DNA of 64,000 nucleotides from Coxiellaceae bacterium (GTDB taxonomy: Bacteria > Pseudomonadota > Gammaproteobacteria > Coxiellales > Coxiellaceae). The DNA lies in NCBI GenBank assembly GCA_029210045.1, contig JARGNX010000003.1, forward strand, positions 62,001-126,000, written 5' to 3'. Below the pieces are notes generated by a model that made no database searches, had not been told where the DNA came from, and saw only the letters and a program-made list of their open reading frames with translations. Positions 17,774-26,461 of the stretch are shown piece after piece. The stretch's first letter is position 1. Each line of letters begins with the position of its first letter. Position numbers and translations under genes: made by a program.

Positions 17774-20149
17774 ATGAGTAGAAAGAAAAGAATTTCGGTA
17801 GGTTATATCAATCCAGCGCCTCGCGGGCGCAGCTGGGGGGATTACTCAGTGACGCATAATCCGGGGCGAGTGACTTTAGAAGGGCCACGTCGCGGCGTAC
17901 GGGTTGAGTTATTTGCAGGAAAGTATACAGATTTTAAGCAATTGGCTTATGTTCACCCGTTGCAAGAAAGGTACCACTATAACGCCAGTTACCAAGATAA
18001 TATTTATGAAGTATTGGATCGCGGTAAAATGGCATGGAACGGTGTGGCCCGCGTTGACTGTTCGAAACTGGAGTCATCCCCCCTCATTAGCTTGATGCGC
18101 GGAGGATGTAGTAGCTATTCCCGTGTATTTGATTTTAGAAACCTTGGCAAAACGACCCCAGAAACATTTGCGCGGCGCATTGTTGAATTCTATTCGGCGT
18201 TGCTTAAGCAACCATCATATCCTTCACCGTATGCAGGATTGCAGCTCGAATATTGGTTGCCGATACGTATCCATGTGCCGGCTGGTAAAGAAGCGTATAT
18301 AGCGGCCGTTGAACGACAGTTCGAATCAGCATTTGCTATTACCAATAGCGACGGTGGCCGTGGTTTTATGCTTGAAAGCAGCATATTTTTAGGTGAGCCA
18401 CCCTCAGATGCTGCCGATAGATCAACGACAGCGGGTGCTGGTGCGCATCGTGCCAAACCGAAATCGGTAAAACCGCCCGCTAAAGAAGTGATTACGATTG
18501 CTAAAGGCAAGGATCTTTATAAGCCGGAAGTGATTGCATTGCATACGCGTGATTTGACCAGTGCGATGATGCAGCTTCAGATTACACTGAAGATATTGTT
18601 TAGTAATCGCATGAAATCTCATGTGCGTGATGTGTTGGATGCGTTGTGTGTTGCGCTGGATATGCGTCAACGCAGTGCGATTAGTTTGTCTCGTTTTGGA
18701 GCTGCTGAGACTGCGCTTCCTCATATCAAATGGAAGGGTGATGAGTCAGCTGATGTGGTAACAAAGCGCTTGGAAATCATGCTGGCGGCATTGCATGACT
18801 TGCCTGTGGAACGTTTAGCGCATGTGCAGGATGTGCTTCGCGGTGTCGTGAATCTGCCAGGTACTGAATTGGAGCGGCAATTTTATCGCACAGCTCCCAT
18901 ACATTTGGTTACGCTGATTGAAGATTTACGTCGTGAAAAAGCGGCGGCTGTAGCGTTAGCTCCGCCGCGTCGTGATGTCGCCGTTCCAGTTGCGCCGCCG
19001 AGTAGTGTGCCAAGAAGCGTGGTGGGTGATGACGACGATGATGATGATTTTAAGCTGTATGAAACGCCGGCTACAGCACCAGAGATGCCTGCCGCTGAAG
19101 ACGGTGTGGGTGAGCTAGCAGCATTGGGTGATGTGGCTTATACCGCTATTTATCCGGTGGAATATCTGGATCAGGGCGGTGTTGCGCAAACGCACCTGGT
19201 AAGAATATCCGTTGTGCAAGGTGATATGGCCGATCAATTTATGCGCCCCGGTGTGGCGGCGGTGAATTTGGTCAATGAAACCGGTACGGATCCCCAGGGT
19301 GGTAAGTATGCATTCGTGCCGCGTAGCTTAGAAAAATGGGTAAGACAAAAAGATTTATCAGGTGTTGCTGAGTCGGCTAGAGATACGATACCAGCCGAGC
19401 ATTTGGCAGCAATCACGGCAATTGAACAGCAAACATTTAAAGCCACTGGTCAGCGTTGTTATACGCAAGGTGATATGATGGCGTTTCGGTTGCAAAATGC
19501 AGGCCAAGAGGACAGTCTGTTGGTGTCCGAGTATCCGCCCATATTTAAAGGGGTGGAATTTTCTGGTGACAAAGCGGCATTTTATCAACGGACGCAATAC
19601 CGTTTAATGGAGATGGCGCGTTTACGTCAGTTCCGAAAATTTGCTTCGCCAATCGCCTCAACAGGTAATCATGGTTTGAATATTAAGCAAGGTGCCAAAG
19701 CAATGGCGCATGCTTATAAAGCACAAATGGATTCGCACCCATGTGCCTTTGATGAAATAGCTATCGTTGTCCGTGCAGATAAAGACAACAGTCCGCAACG
19801 TGTGTTGGCGGCAGCGGATCAAATCTCTGATATTTTTGGTGTGAGTTTAGTGCCAACAAAGAAAGGGGTACTGGTGACCAATCCCGATGAAATTATTCCT
19901 GGGGGTGCCGTGTATGAGCGTGCTTATACTTGTCCACCGCCTGCTGCGCGACCAACTGTTGCTCGACCTACTGCTGTGGCGCATACAACGGCAGTTCGGA
20001 TGCATAAACCAACTAAGAGTCTTAAGCAGCGACAAGCCGAAGCAAGGCGAGATAAAAAAGCAGCGGAAGCGCGCGAGAAAGCGCAGCGTGATCAATGGAA
20101 GGGATACGGCGGCGGTGCCGGCGGCGGCGGTAATTGCAAGGTAATGTAA
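17774..20149 (+). CDS. Large orphan protein ending in a CaaX prenylation-type box
   Basis: 791 residues, not recognised. No signal peptide and no membrane segment. The N-terminal 230 residues look globular (VELFAGKYTDFKQLAYVHPL). A helical middle region follows (about 245-400), then a Pro/Ala linker with a run of seven Asp (near 420), a second globular domain (about 440-720), and a highly charged helix rich in Lys/Arg/Glu (about 740-770). The last residues are a Gly-rich spacer and N-C788-K-V-M791. Cys-x-Val-Met at the exact C-terminus fits the CaaX box read by eukaryotic farnesyltransferase. ATG 17774 is preferred to GTG 17765 because GGTGG precedes it. Probable secreted effector (inference). 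Confidence 0.65.
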   Translation: MSRKKRISVGYINPAPRGRSWGDYSVTHNPGRVTLEGPRRGVRVELFAGKYTDFKQLAYVHPLQERYHYNASYQDNIYEVLDRGKMAWNGVARVDCSKLESSPLISLMRGGCSSYSRVFDFRNLGKTTPETFARRIVEFYSALLKQPSYPSPYAGLQLEYWLPIRIHVPAGKEAYIAAVERQFESAFAITNSDGGRGFMLESSIFLGEPPSDAADRSTTAGAGAHRAKPKSVKPPAKEVITIAKGKDLYKPEVIALHTRDLTSAMMQLQITLKILFSNRMKSHVRDVLDALCVALDMRQRSAISLSRFGAAETALPHIKWKGDESADVVTKRLEIMLAALHDLPVERLAHVQDVLRGVVNLPGTELERQFYRTAPIHLVTLIEDLRREKAAAVALAPPRRDVAVPVAPPSSVPRSVVGDDDDDDDFKLYETPATAPEMPAAEDGVGELAALGDVAYTAIYPVEYLDQGGVAQTHLVRISVVQGDMADQFMRPGVAAVNLVNETGTDPQGGKYAFVPRSLEKWVRQKDLSGVAESARDTIPAEHLAAITAIEQQTFKATGQRCYTQGDMMAFRLQNAGQEDSLLVSEYPPIFKGVEFSGDKAAFYQRTQYRLMEMARLRQFRKFASPIASTGNHGLNIKQGAKAMAHAYKAQMDSHPCAFDEIAIVVRADKDNSPQRVLAAADQISDIFGVSLVPTKKGVLVTNPDEIIPGGAVYERAYTCPPPAARPTVARPTAVAHTTAVRMHKPTKSLKQRQAEARRDKKAAEAREKAQRDQWKGYGGGAGGGGNCKVM

Positions 20150-20184
20150 TGGCCATGTCGTGGTTTGAGGATTGATGGTAAGGC

Positions 20185-20499
20185 TTATGCGGCTTGCAGT
20201 TCCACATGAAAGGGTAGGCCAGCTCTGTCCAGTGTGTCTTGTAACGTCAGGCGAATAAATTGTTTTTCAGACTGATCTAACAGCTTGGCAAATTTTGCTG
20301 CCATGGCTGGGCTTAACCAGCGGCGGTTGTGTTCAACATCGCAGACAAATTGACGTGAAACCCCCAGTAATTTAGCAAATGCTGCCTGGCTCATTTCATC
20401 GCCTACACGAATAGACCATAATAGGTTAGCAAGCGTTAGCTTCTTACCTGAAATTTTTTCCAGTAACTGAAGGTTTTTTTTAGTCTTTTTAGTAGTCAT
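20185..20499 (-). CDS. higA: HigA-like antitoxin, XRE-type helix-turn-helix
   Basis: 104 residues with an XRE/HTH_3 domain (about 35-90; MSQAAFAKLLGVSRQFVCDVE is the helix-turn-helix). It follows the toxin gene and overlaps it by 11 bases; toxin-first order is characteristic of HigBA. It should neutralise the toxin and bind the operator at 20789-20807 to repress the pair. Confidence 0.78.
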   Translation of the reverse strand: MTTKKTKKNLQLLEKISGKKLTLANLLWSIRVGDEMSQAAFAKLLGVSRQFVCDVEHNRRWLSPAMAAKFAKLLDQSEKQFIRLTLQDTLDRAGLPFHVELQAA

Positions 20500-20773
20500 G
20501 TTTGTTTACCTCAATAATTTCCACTAAGTGTATGCGATTTTTTAAGCCAATAATGTATATTGCTCTGTAGGCTTTATTTAGCCGGATTGAGCGCTGTCCC
20601 TTTCTTCTGCCTTTTAGTGCTTCATCGTTTAACCCAGGGATGGTGCGCATATACATTAGGCCATCTGTTTCGATACCTTCGATCCAAGCTGCCAATTTCA
20701 ATATGATGTGACCGGGCAATTTTTTTATTTGTTTTTCAGCACCTTTATTGATGGTTACATCGGTGATAAGCAT
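20489..20773 (-). CDS. higB: HigB/RelE-family toxin
   Basis: 94-residue RelE/HigB-like ribosome-dependent mRNA interferase. Typical features are the basic segment LKGRRKGQRSIRLNKAYRAI and the C-terminal strand pair (IHLVEIIEVNKHDY). AAGGAG lies 6 bases upstream of the ATG. It is preceded by a consensus-like promoter overlapped by a palindrome, as expected for an autoregulated toxin-antitoxin pair. Whether it acts as an addiction module here is not shown. Confidence 0.78.
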   Translation of the reverse strand: MLITDVTINKGAEKQIKKLPGHIILKLAAWIEGIETDGLMYMRTIPGLNDEALKGRRKGQRSIRLNKAYRAIYIIGLKNRIHLVEIIEVNKHDY

Positions 20774-20788
20774 GGCTTTCTCCTTGAT

Positions 20789-20807
20789 GTACCCTAATTA
20801 AGGGTAC
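20789..20807. promoter_or_regulatory. Operator palindrome of the higBA pair
   Basis: Perfect inverted repeat GTACCCT-AATTA-AGGGTAC, 15 bases upstream of the higB start. It covers the -10 region of the promoter, so binding of the antitoxin would block RNA polymerase. A second, overlapping inverted repeat (TACACA-CTGC-TGTGTA, 20805-20820) lies in the promoter spacer. Confidence 0.72.
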
Positions 20808-20829
20808 ACACTGCTGTGTAAAATGTCAA
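20801..20829 (-). promoter_or_regulatory. Promoter of higBA
   Basis: On the minus strand: -35 TTGACA (20829-20824, perfect), a 17-base spacer, and -10 TACCCT (20806-20801, weak). The -10 lies inside the right arm of the operator palindrome. Confidence 0.6.
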
Positions 20830-20886
20830 GCCATCATTATGCTGAGAATTAAGTGCTATGAAATACCGTGATTTACACGAGGTTAG

Positions 20887-21705
20887 CTAGCTATCATAAA
20901 TAGCACGATCATTATTATTTTGAATGGGTCGGCTATTACCTTTATATAGACGTTTAAAATCACGAATAGCTGGGTTGGTAATGTCTACCGGTGTTTTGAG
21001 TACATACCATTGAATGCCTTTGGTGCACGGTGGTGTGGTGAGTGAGCCTTCAAAGTGATAAAAGCTCAAGTTTTTTGGTAGCATTTGACTCATGAATATT
21101 AAATGATTCTCAAGTGAATTGCTTTGGCCCGCTTTGGTAGGTAAATATTTCCATAAGGCTTTAATAGCAGGGTTGTTGCGACGAGCAGGTTTGAAAAACA
21201 CAGCAACTACGGCGAATTGTTTTGTTTGTGTATCTTCAGTAACAAAGTGTGCTTCTAGCGGATACTCTACGCCATGCAGTTTGTTCTCGCTAGGGTTGTG
21301 AAAATGTATTTGGCGTAATTCAAATTTTCTACCGCCAATCATAAAATAATCGTTGCCGTTATCCGCATAATTAATTTGAATGGTGTGACCAGTATTCGTA
21401 ATGTTTAAAGGCTTGCCTTTGAGCATCGGCGTAATAGCATCCATGCTCATATCGGTCACATTATGTCGTTTGATATCAATCGGTGATTGATTGCCGCCCG
21501 GAGCACATTCATCATAGGTATCGCTCCAGCTGTTGGCTTCTTTATGGCTCCAGGTAGTTTTCGCTTTTGTATCGCCTTGAGTCTTTTCTGCTGCTGGTGT
21601 CGCAGAGGTATTTGCTGTGGGCGCTGTATCAGCAATCAGTGGTGCGCTTAGGGTGAGTGCGCTGATCATGAGGCTTAGTTTGATTAGTTTGCTGGAGGTG
21701 TGCAT
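20887..21705 (-). CDS. Alpha-class carbonic anhydrase, periplasmic
   Basis: Zinc enzyme interconverting CO2 and bicarbonate. Signal peptide of about 25 residues, then a Thr/Ala-rich linker, and the alpha-CA domain from about residue 50. The three zinc ligands are H134 and H136 (in QIHFHNPSEN) and H153 (EAHFV); the 17-residue gap is that of bacterial alpha enzymes. GGNQSPIDI and SLTTPPCTKGIQWYV are further family signatures. Length normal (272). It stands alone between the toxin-antitoxin pair and the AP2-like gene. A role in periplasmic pH/CO2 adaptation is plausible. Confidence 0.93.
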   Translation of the reverse strand: MHTSSKLIKLSLMISALTLSAPLIADTAPTANTSATPAAEKTQGDTKAKTTWSHKEANSWSDTYDECAPGGNQSPIDIKRHNVTDMSMDAITPMLKGKPLNITNTGHTIQINYADNGNDYFMIGGRKFELRQIHFHNPSENKLHGVEYPLEAHFVTEDTQTKQFAVVAVFFKPARRNNPAIKALWKYLPTKAGQSNSLENHLIFMSQMLPKNLSFYHFEGSLTTPPCTKGIQWYVLKTPVDITNPAIRDFKRLYKGNSRPIQNNNDRAIYDS

Positions 21706-21777
21706 GACTCAATCCTTGTGCTGTCGTGATATTAAAAATTATATCATAATCTTACCATTCCGCACTGCCTTGTCATC

Positions 21778-21831
21778 CCGCACTTATTGGTGACACCAAG
21801 GCACCCTATACACCTTAGTGTCATAGTGCGG
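21778..21831. repeat. Imperfect inverted repeat between the carbonic anhydrase and AP2-like genes
   Basis: Arms CCGCACT...GTGACACCAAGG and CCTTAGTGTCATAGTGCGG pair with one 5-base bulge. The left flank reads TTGTCATCCCG, resembling the start of the dispersed TCATCCCGG repeats elsewhere in the window. It may be a degenerate copy of that family, or a terminator hairpin for the AP2-like gene upstream on the minus strand. Confidence 0.45.
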
Positions 21832-21887
21832 CTTAAATTCAGCAGTTTAGTTTAAGCAGGGCATGTTGAATACTTAGCCTGTTGTTT

Positions 21888-22436
21888 TTAACGTCTGAAT
21901 GTGGCGGCGGGAAAAGTTGCTCTTGCTGCTTCAAGGTCATGCTGTAGTGTTGTTATCTGTCTGTCTAGTTTGGCGTGGTTTATTGTGGTGCGCTCACTTA
22001 TTGTCGCTGCATATCCTAAGGCATTCTTGCTGCCGTGTTTATTGGTGCCTTGTACTATTGTTAATATGTCCAGTAAATGCTGACCAGCAGCGAGCTGGTC
22101 ATCGAAGTACCCGAGATTGAACCTGTTGCCACTGTGTCTTATGTTGACACTCCACCTATTGCTGCCACGGTGGAAGCTTACTCCTGTGATATGTGGAGCC
22201 GCCGCCGCTTCTCTTGCGCTTGGGGCTCGGGCAGCAAACATGCCTGCTATACCGGCGGGGGCAGGGGTGCCGGTGTGGCATAAAATACTAGGTTTGGGTC
22301 GGTAGGTGGGGGTTCCTCCAGGGTGGTGGCCGGGTGCTGGTGCGCTTTGTGCCATTGTCCACAAGGTGAGGGCAACAGCGTTTTCAGCTTTTGTATAGAG
22401 TGCTGGGTTGTAAGGTTTGGTGGCGCCTCTTCTCAT
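21888..22436 (-). CDS. Protein with an AP2-like domain
   Basis: 182 residues. The Ala/Pro-rich first 80 residues look disordered. Residues about 83-130 (GVSFHRGSNRWSVNIRHSG, then FNLGYFDDQLAAG) follow the AP2/ERF-like pattern of three strands and a helix: W-x-V/A-x-I, G-x-x-x-x-L-G-x-F/Y, x-x-x-A-A. Bacterial AP2 domains usually accompany HNH homing endonucleases; here there is no nuclease domain. The C-terminal 50 residues form a likely coiled helix. GGGGGAG precedes the ATG. No close neighbour suggests a role. DNA binding, in this cell or in a host, is possible but unproven. Confidence 0.58.
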   Translation of the reverse strand: MRRGATKPYNPALYTKAENAVALTLWTMAQSAPAPGHHPGGTPTYRPKPSILCHTGTPAPAGIAGMFAARAPSAREAAAAPHITGVSFHRGSNRWSVNIRHSGNRFNLGYFDDQLAAGQHLLDILTIVQGTNKHGSKNALGYAATISERTTINHAKLDRQITTLQHDLEAARATFPAATFRR

Positions 22437-22565
22437 GATGTCTCCCCCTGGTGACCTATAAAATAAGATAGAATAAATTTCGATTATTCTTGTAGGATAA
22501 TACTATTTGGTTTGTAAAAATAAGAAAAGTGTAGAATCATTAAGGGCTCATTAAATGTATATTGC

Positions 22566-23228
22566 TTAATTTAAGCAGATCATACTAAAGCCAAGACCTT
22601 TCTTTTTAATGCCTTCGATAATGCCGGGCAAGGCATCGACGGTTTGCTGTTTATTTTTATAACCATCATGCAGTAGCACTACCATGCCGGGATGGGCGTG
22701 GCTGACGACATTATGGATTAATTTTTTAACGCCTGGGCGGGCATAGTCGTATGAATTATAACCAATAGGCACTTGGATCATGCCATTTTTTTCAATTGAA
22801 GCTTTAACACGTGCATTGGTTAGGCCAAAGGGTGGGCGTAAACAAGCCGGCGGTTTACCAACCAGTTTAGTGATTACTTTTTTTGCGCCACCAATTTCCC
22901 ATTGTAAGCGTTTGCCGGAAAGGCGCGTTAGTTTGGGGTGGGTCATGCTGTGATTGGCGATATTATTGCCACCTGCCAATATGGCTTTTATCATTTCTGG
23001 ATGGCGTTTGGCATTTCCTGCCACAACGAAGAAGGTGGCATGAATGCCATAACGTTTGAGTATCGCTAATACTTGCGGGGTGTAAACCGGCGATGGACCA
23101 TCATCAAAAGTCAGTGCTACCGTGTCTTTTAGTGGGGTGGTGCGAACTTTGCTTGGGTGTGCTGCTAGTAATGTGATGGTGGTAGTGACTAAAACCAGGC
23201 CGATTAATATTCTATTCATTGATTTCAT
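22566..23228 (-). CDS. Polysaccharide deacetylase (NodB homology domain)
   Basis: Secreted or membrane-anchored carbohydrate esterase 4 member. N-terminal hydrophobic segment (about 7-23), then all CE4 motifs in order: TFDDGPSPVYTP (Asp base and metal Asp), HSMTHP (metal His pair), RPPFG, and VLLHDG near the end. 220 residues is one bare NodB domain. Likely substrate is an N-acetylated glycan such as peptidoglycan or chitin oligomers; the sequence does not decide. Monocistronic by spacing. Confidence 0.9.
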   Translation of the reverse strand: MKSMNRILIGLVLVTTTITLLAAHPSKVRTTPLKDTVALTFDDGPSPVYTPQVLAILKRYGIHATFFVVAGNAKRHPEMIKAILAGGNNIANHSMTHPKLTRLSGKRLQWEIGGAKKVITKLVGKPPACLRPPFGLTNARVKASIEKNGMIQVPIGYNSYDYARPGVKKLIHNVVSHAHPGMVVLLHDGYKNKQQTVDALPGIIEGIKKKGLGFSMICLN

Positions 23229-23325
23229 ATATCCCTCATGAAAGTGCCGCGTAGCTATTGAGCATAAACCACCTATTAATAGCTATGCAAGTGCTTGGGT
23301 AAATCTGTGTAAATTGGCAATGCGA

Positions 23326-23353
23326 TTGACAATTTGTACAAATATGCTATAAT
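23326..23353 (+). promoter_or_regulatory. Promoter with embedded palindrome upstream of the first DUF4143 ATPase
   Basis: -35 TTGACA (23326-23331) and -10 TATAAT (23348-23353), both perfect, with 16 bases between them. The spacer begins with ATTTGTACAAAT (23332-23343), a perfect 12-base palindrome, ideally placed for a repressor. Confidence 0.75.
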
Positions 23354-23389
23354 TCACATTAAATCAATGTATTATATATGGAATTTTCT

Positions 23390-24559
23390 ATGTTAGAACG
23401 TCAGGCCGCTGATATTTTGCTTGATAAAGCAGCACATTACCCAGTGGTAGCTGTTACAGGGCCTCGTCAATCGGGTAAATCAACCATAGTAAAAAAGCTG
23501 TTTGCCGATAAGCCATACCGCACATTAGAAGATCTAGATCATAGGCAATTTGCACAAGAAGACCCGCGCTTGTTCTTAGCCCAGTTTCCAGATGGCGCAG
23601 TGCTGGATGAAATTCAGCATTGCCCAGAGTTATGTTCTTATATTCAAACCATTGTTGATGAAGATCAGCGCATGGGATTATTTGTCTTAACAGGCTCAAA
23701 TCAATTAAGTATGCATGCACAAATATCACAATCTTTGGCAGGGAGGTTGGGTTATGTGCAATTGCTACCATTTACACTGCATGAATTACAGCAAGGGAAA
23801 AGGGCGCCTAAAACAGTAGAGGAATTGTTATATACCGGCCTATATCCACCCATCTATGATCGTGGTGTAGGTGCTAATTTGTGGTATAGCGATTACTTAA
23901 TGACTTATTTAGAAAAAGATGTGCGACAACTATTGAATGTGCACGATATACGAGCTTTTCGTTTATTTTTGCAAATGTGTGCAGCGCGCACGGGTCAGCT
24001 ATTAAATTTATCGAGTTTGGCGAATGATTGTGGCATTACGCATAACACAGCAAAAGCTTGGTTGTCGGTATTAGAGGCAAGCTATATTATTTTTTTGTTG
24101 CAACCGCATCATCAGAATTTTAATAAGCGCCTGGTTAAATCCCCCAAAATTTATTTTTATGATACCGGCTTGGCTTGTGCATTATTAAATATTCAGCATG
24201 CTGAAAGCTTAGTGACGCATTCACAGCGCGGGCATTTATTTGAAACCTGGGTGGTTAGCGAATTAATTAAATATCGTTTTAACCAAGGGTTGCAATCGAA
24301 TTTATATTTTTGGCGTGACAACCATGGTAATGAAGTTGATGTGATTGTGGATCGCGGTGATCAATTAATTCCAATTGAAGTAAAGTCAGGATTAACGATT
24401 AATACTGATTATTTTAAAGGTTTAAAATATTGGCAAGCACTTAATGAGAATCAATCAGATGCTTGGTTGGTCTATGCTGGTGATGAAACCCAGCAGCGTA
24501 GTGTTGCGCATGTGTTGGCATGGCTGGCGATTTTTGATTTATACCCCCAATTATTGTGA
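23390..24559 (+). CDS. AAA ATPase with DUF4143 (copy 1)
   Basis: Predicted P-loop ATPase of the AAA_14 plus DUF4143 family. Walker A GPRQSGKS is near residue 28, and Walker B-like AVLDEIQHCPEL near 70. A winged-helix-like segment (LANDCGITHNTAKAWLSVLE) sits near 215, and a C-terminal restriction-endonuclease-like motif (VDVIVDRG... PIEVKS) near 325. The ATG at 23390 has GGAA 6 bases upstream; ATG 23378 is also in frame. It is a single-gene unit. The family's function is not firmly known; the winged helix and the operator in its own promoter suggest autoregulation. Copies 2 and 3 are at 38462-39640 and 50698-51918. Confidence 0.85.
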   Translation: MLERQAADILLDKAAHYPVVAVTGPRQSGKSTIVKKLFADKPYRTLEDLDHRQFAQEDPRLFLAQFPDGAVLDEIQHCPELCSYIQTIVDEDQRMGLFVLTGSNQLSMHAQISQSLAGRLGYVQLLPFTLHELQQGKRAPKTVEELLYTGLYPPIYDRGVGANLWYSDYLMTYLEKDVRQLLNVHDIRAFRLFLQMCAARTGQLLNLSSLANDCGITHNTAKAWLSVLEASYIIFLLQPHHQNFNKRLVKSPKIYFYDTGLACALLNIQHAESLVTHSQRGHLFETWVVSELIKYRFNQGLQSNLYFWRDNHGNEVDVIVDRGDQLIPIEVKSGLTINTDYFKGLKYWQALNENQSDAWLVYAGDETQQRSVAHVLAWLAIFDLYPQLL

Positions 24560-24579
24560 TGTGTTGGGGGTGGTGTACG

Positions 24580-25752
24580 CTACTTACCGATCTGTCTGAC
24601 TTTAATTACCCCTTCAATCTGCCCAAGTTTTGACATGACTTCATCAGAAGGCATGACATTTAAATCCAGTAAGTTATACGCAATATCATCTCGCGATTTA
24701 TTCAGCAAGTCGATAATATTAATCTCTGCATCTGAAAGCGTAGTAGTGATTTGTGCCACCATATTCGGTACGTTGCGATTCACAATTGAAATGCGTGGGT
24801 GCTCGGTCATGGGTAATGATACATTGGGAAAATTGACTGAATTTTTTATTGTGCCTTCTTCTAAAAAGCGGCGGATTTGTTTAATGGCCATCATCGCGCA
24901 GTTGTCTTCGGCTTCTTTGGTGGAAGCGCCAAGGTGCGGTAAGCAAATTACTTGTTTGAACGGTTTTAGTGCCATATTGGGGAAGTCGGTAACATAGCTG
25001 GCAACTTTTCCAGATTCTAGTGCGGTCACTAAGCTATCCATATCAATAATGCCATCGCGGGCAAAGTTTAATAGCACTACGCCATCTTTCATTGATGCGA
25101 TATTAGTTTCATTAATTAAACCACGTGTGTGATCATTCAATGGCACATGCACACTAATAAAATCGCTGCGTTTAATCACGTCATCTATGTTTTCGGCTTG
25201 TTCAACATCGGATGACATCTGCCACGCGTGCTTTACTGAAATCGATGGGTCGTAACCAATCACGTTCATGCCTAATGCTAATGCAGCATTAGCTACTTTC
25301 ACACCGATGTTACCTAAGCCAATTAAACCTAGTGTGCGGCCGGGTAATTCAAATCCAGCAAATTGTTTTTTACTGGCTTCAACAGTTTTATTGAGTTGTT
25401 CGTTATTGTCGGGTTTCAACTGATTTGCAAAGTCCCATGCTTGGCAAATATGACGACAGGCTAAAAACATGCCGGTCAACACCAGTTCTTTTACTGCATT
25501 TGCATTGGCACCGGGCGTATTTAATACGGGAATGCCAAGGTCGGTCATTTTATCGATAGGAATATTATTAACACCAGCACCCGCGCGGGCGATAACATTG
25601 ACTGAATCGGGTACATTCATGTCATGCATTTTATAAGAGCGCAATACAATCGCATCCGGTTCTTTGACTTCTTCTCCGACATGAAATTGCGTGCTATCTA
25701 GTTGGGTTAATCCAATGTCGGCAATTTGATTCAGCTTTAAGATTTGGTACAT
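24580..25752 (-). CDS. serA: D-3-phosphoglycerate dehydrogenase, SerA-like with ACT domain
   Basis: NAD-dependent oxidation of 3-phosphoglycerate, the first step of serine synthesis. Domains: substrate domain, NAD-binding Rossmann with GLIGLGNIG (about 141-149), catalytic HLGASTKEAE near 277, and a C-terminal ACT domain (RISIVNRNVPNMVAQI onward) that would sense serine. 390 residues is the short ACT-containing type. GAGG precedes the ATG by about 10 bases; the start overlaps the end of rdgB by 16 bases, so the two are co-transcribed. Confidence 0.88.
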   Translation of the reverse strand: MYQILKLNQIADIGLTQLDSTQFHVGEEVKEPDAIVLRSYKMHDMNVPDSVNVIARAGAGVNNIPIDKMTDLGIPVLNTPGANANAVKELVLTGMFLACRHICQAWDFANQLKPDNNEQLNKTVEASKKQFAGFELPGRTLGLIGLGNIGVKVANAALALGMNVIGYDPSISVKHAWQMSSDVEQAENIDDVIKRSDFISVHVPLNDHTRGLINETNIASMKDGVVLLNFARDGIIDMDSLVTALESGKVASYVTDFPNMALKPFKQVICLPHLGASTKEAEDNCAMMAIKQIRRFLEEGTIKNSVNFPNVSLPMTEHPRISIVNRNVPNMVAQITTTLSDAEINIIDLLNKSRDDIAYNLLDLNVMPSDEVMSKLGQIEGVIKVRQIGK

Positions 25753-26351
25753 AACTTATTTTCCTCGGAGTTTAGAAGGGTCATCAGCTGTTGCAATGCT
25801 AGCGCACGATGACTAATGGTATTTTTTATAGTGCTATCCAATTCTGCAGCACTGCATTGATGGTCAGGTACAAAGAAGATGGGGTCATAACCAAAGCCGC
25901 CATCCCCTTGTGGGCTTGTTAATATTTCACCGTGCCATTTGCCGGTGGCGATTAATGGATCAGGGTCATCTGCATGGCGTAATAATGCTAAACAGCAAAT
26001 AAAATGCGCTTGACGCTTTTCGCTTGGTGCATCTTGTAAATCGCTTAATAGTTTTTCGATATTTGCTCGATGATTGCCGTGCTCGCCGGCATAGCGTGCG
26101 GAATAAATTCCTGGTGCTCCTTGTAGTGCGCTAACACATAAGCCCGAATCATCCGCAAGCGCAGCCAAGCCCGTTTGTTGGCAAGCATGACGTGCTTTTA
26201 GTATGGCGTTTTCAATAAACGTTAAACCAGTCTCGTCGGCGTCGTCGACATCAAATTCACGCTGCAGTTTTAGCTCAACGTCCAATGGTGCCATGATGGC
26301 TTGGATTTCTTTTAATTTGCCGCTGTTATTACTGGCCAGTACAATTTGCAT
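25737..26351 (-). CDS. rdgB: XTP/dITP pyrophosphatase RdgB (HAM1 family)
   Basis: Removes non-canonical purine triphosphates (dITP, XTP) from the nucleotide pool. Begins MQIVLASNNSGKLKEIQ, the substrate-binding loop, with LADDSGLCVSALQGAPGIYS (catalytic Asp) and GDGGFGYDPIFFV following. ATG 26351 is chosen because AAGGAA is 6 bases upstream and it gives the normal 204-residue length; a longer frame upstream begins without a ribosome site. It overlaps serA. Confidence 0.93.
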   Translation of the reverse strand: MQIVLASNNSGKLKEIQAIMAPLDVELKLQREFDVDDADETGLTFIENAILKARHACQQTGLAALADDSGLCVSALQGAPGIYSARYAGEHGNHRANIEKLLSDLQDAPSEKRQAHFICCLALLRHADDPDPLIATGKWHGEILTSPQGDGGFGYDPIFFVPDHQCSAAELDSTIKNTISHRALALQQLMTLLNSEENKLCTKS

Positions 26352-26461
26352 ACAGATTCCTTGCGGGAGTTTTGTGCATTGTAACCTCATTGCTTGAAAT
26401 CCGCTATCGTGTCCTTATATCTTTAGTCAGGCATTCAGCGAAAATATAAGGAGTAATTGCA

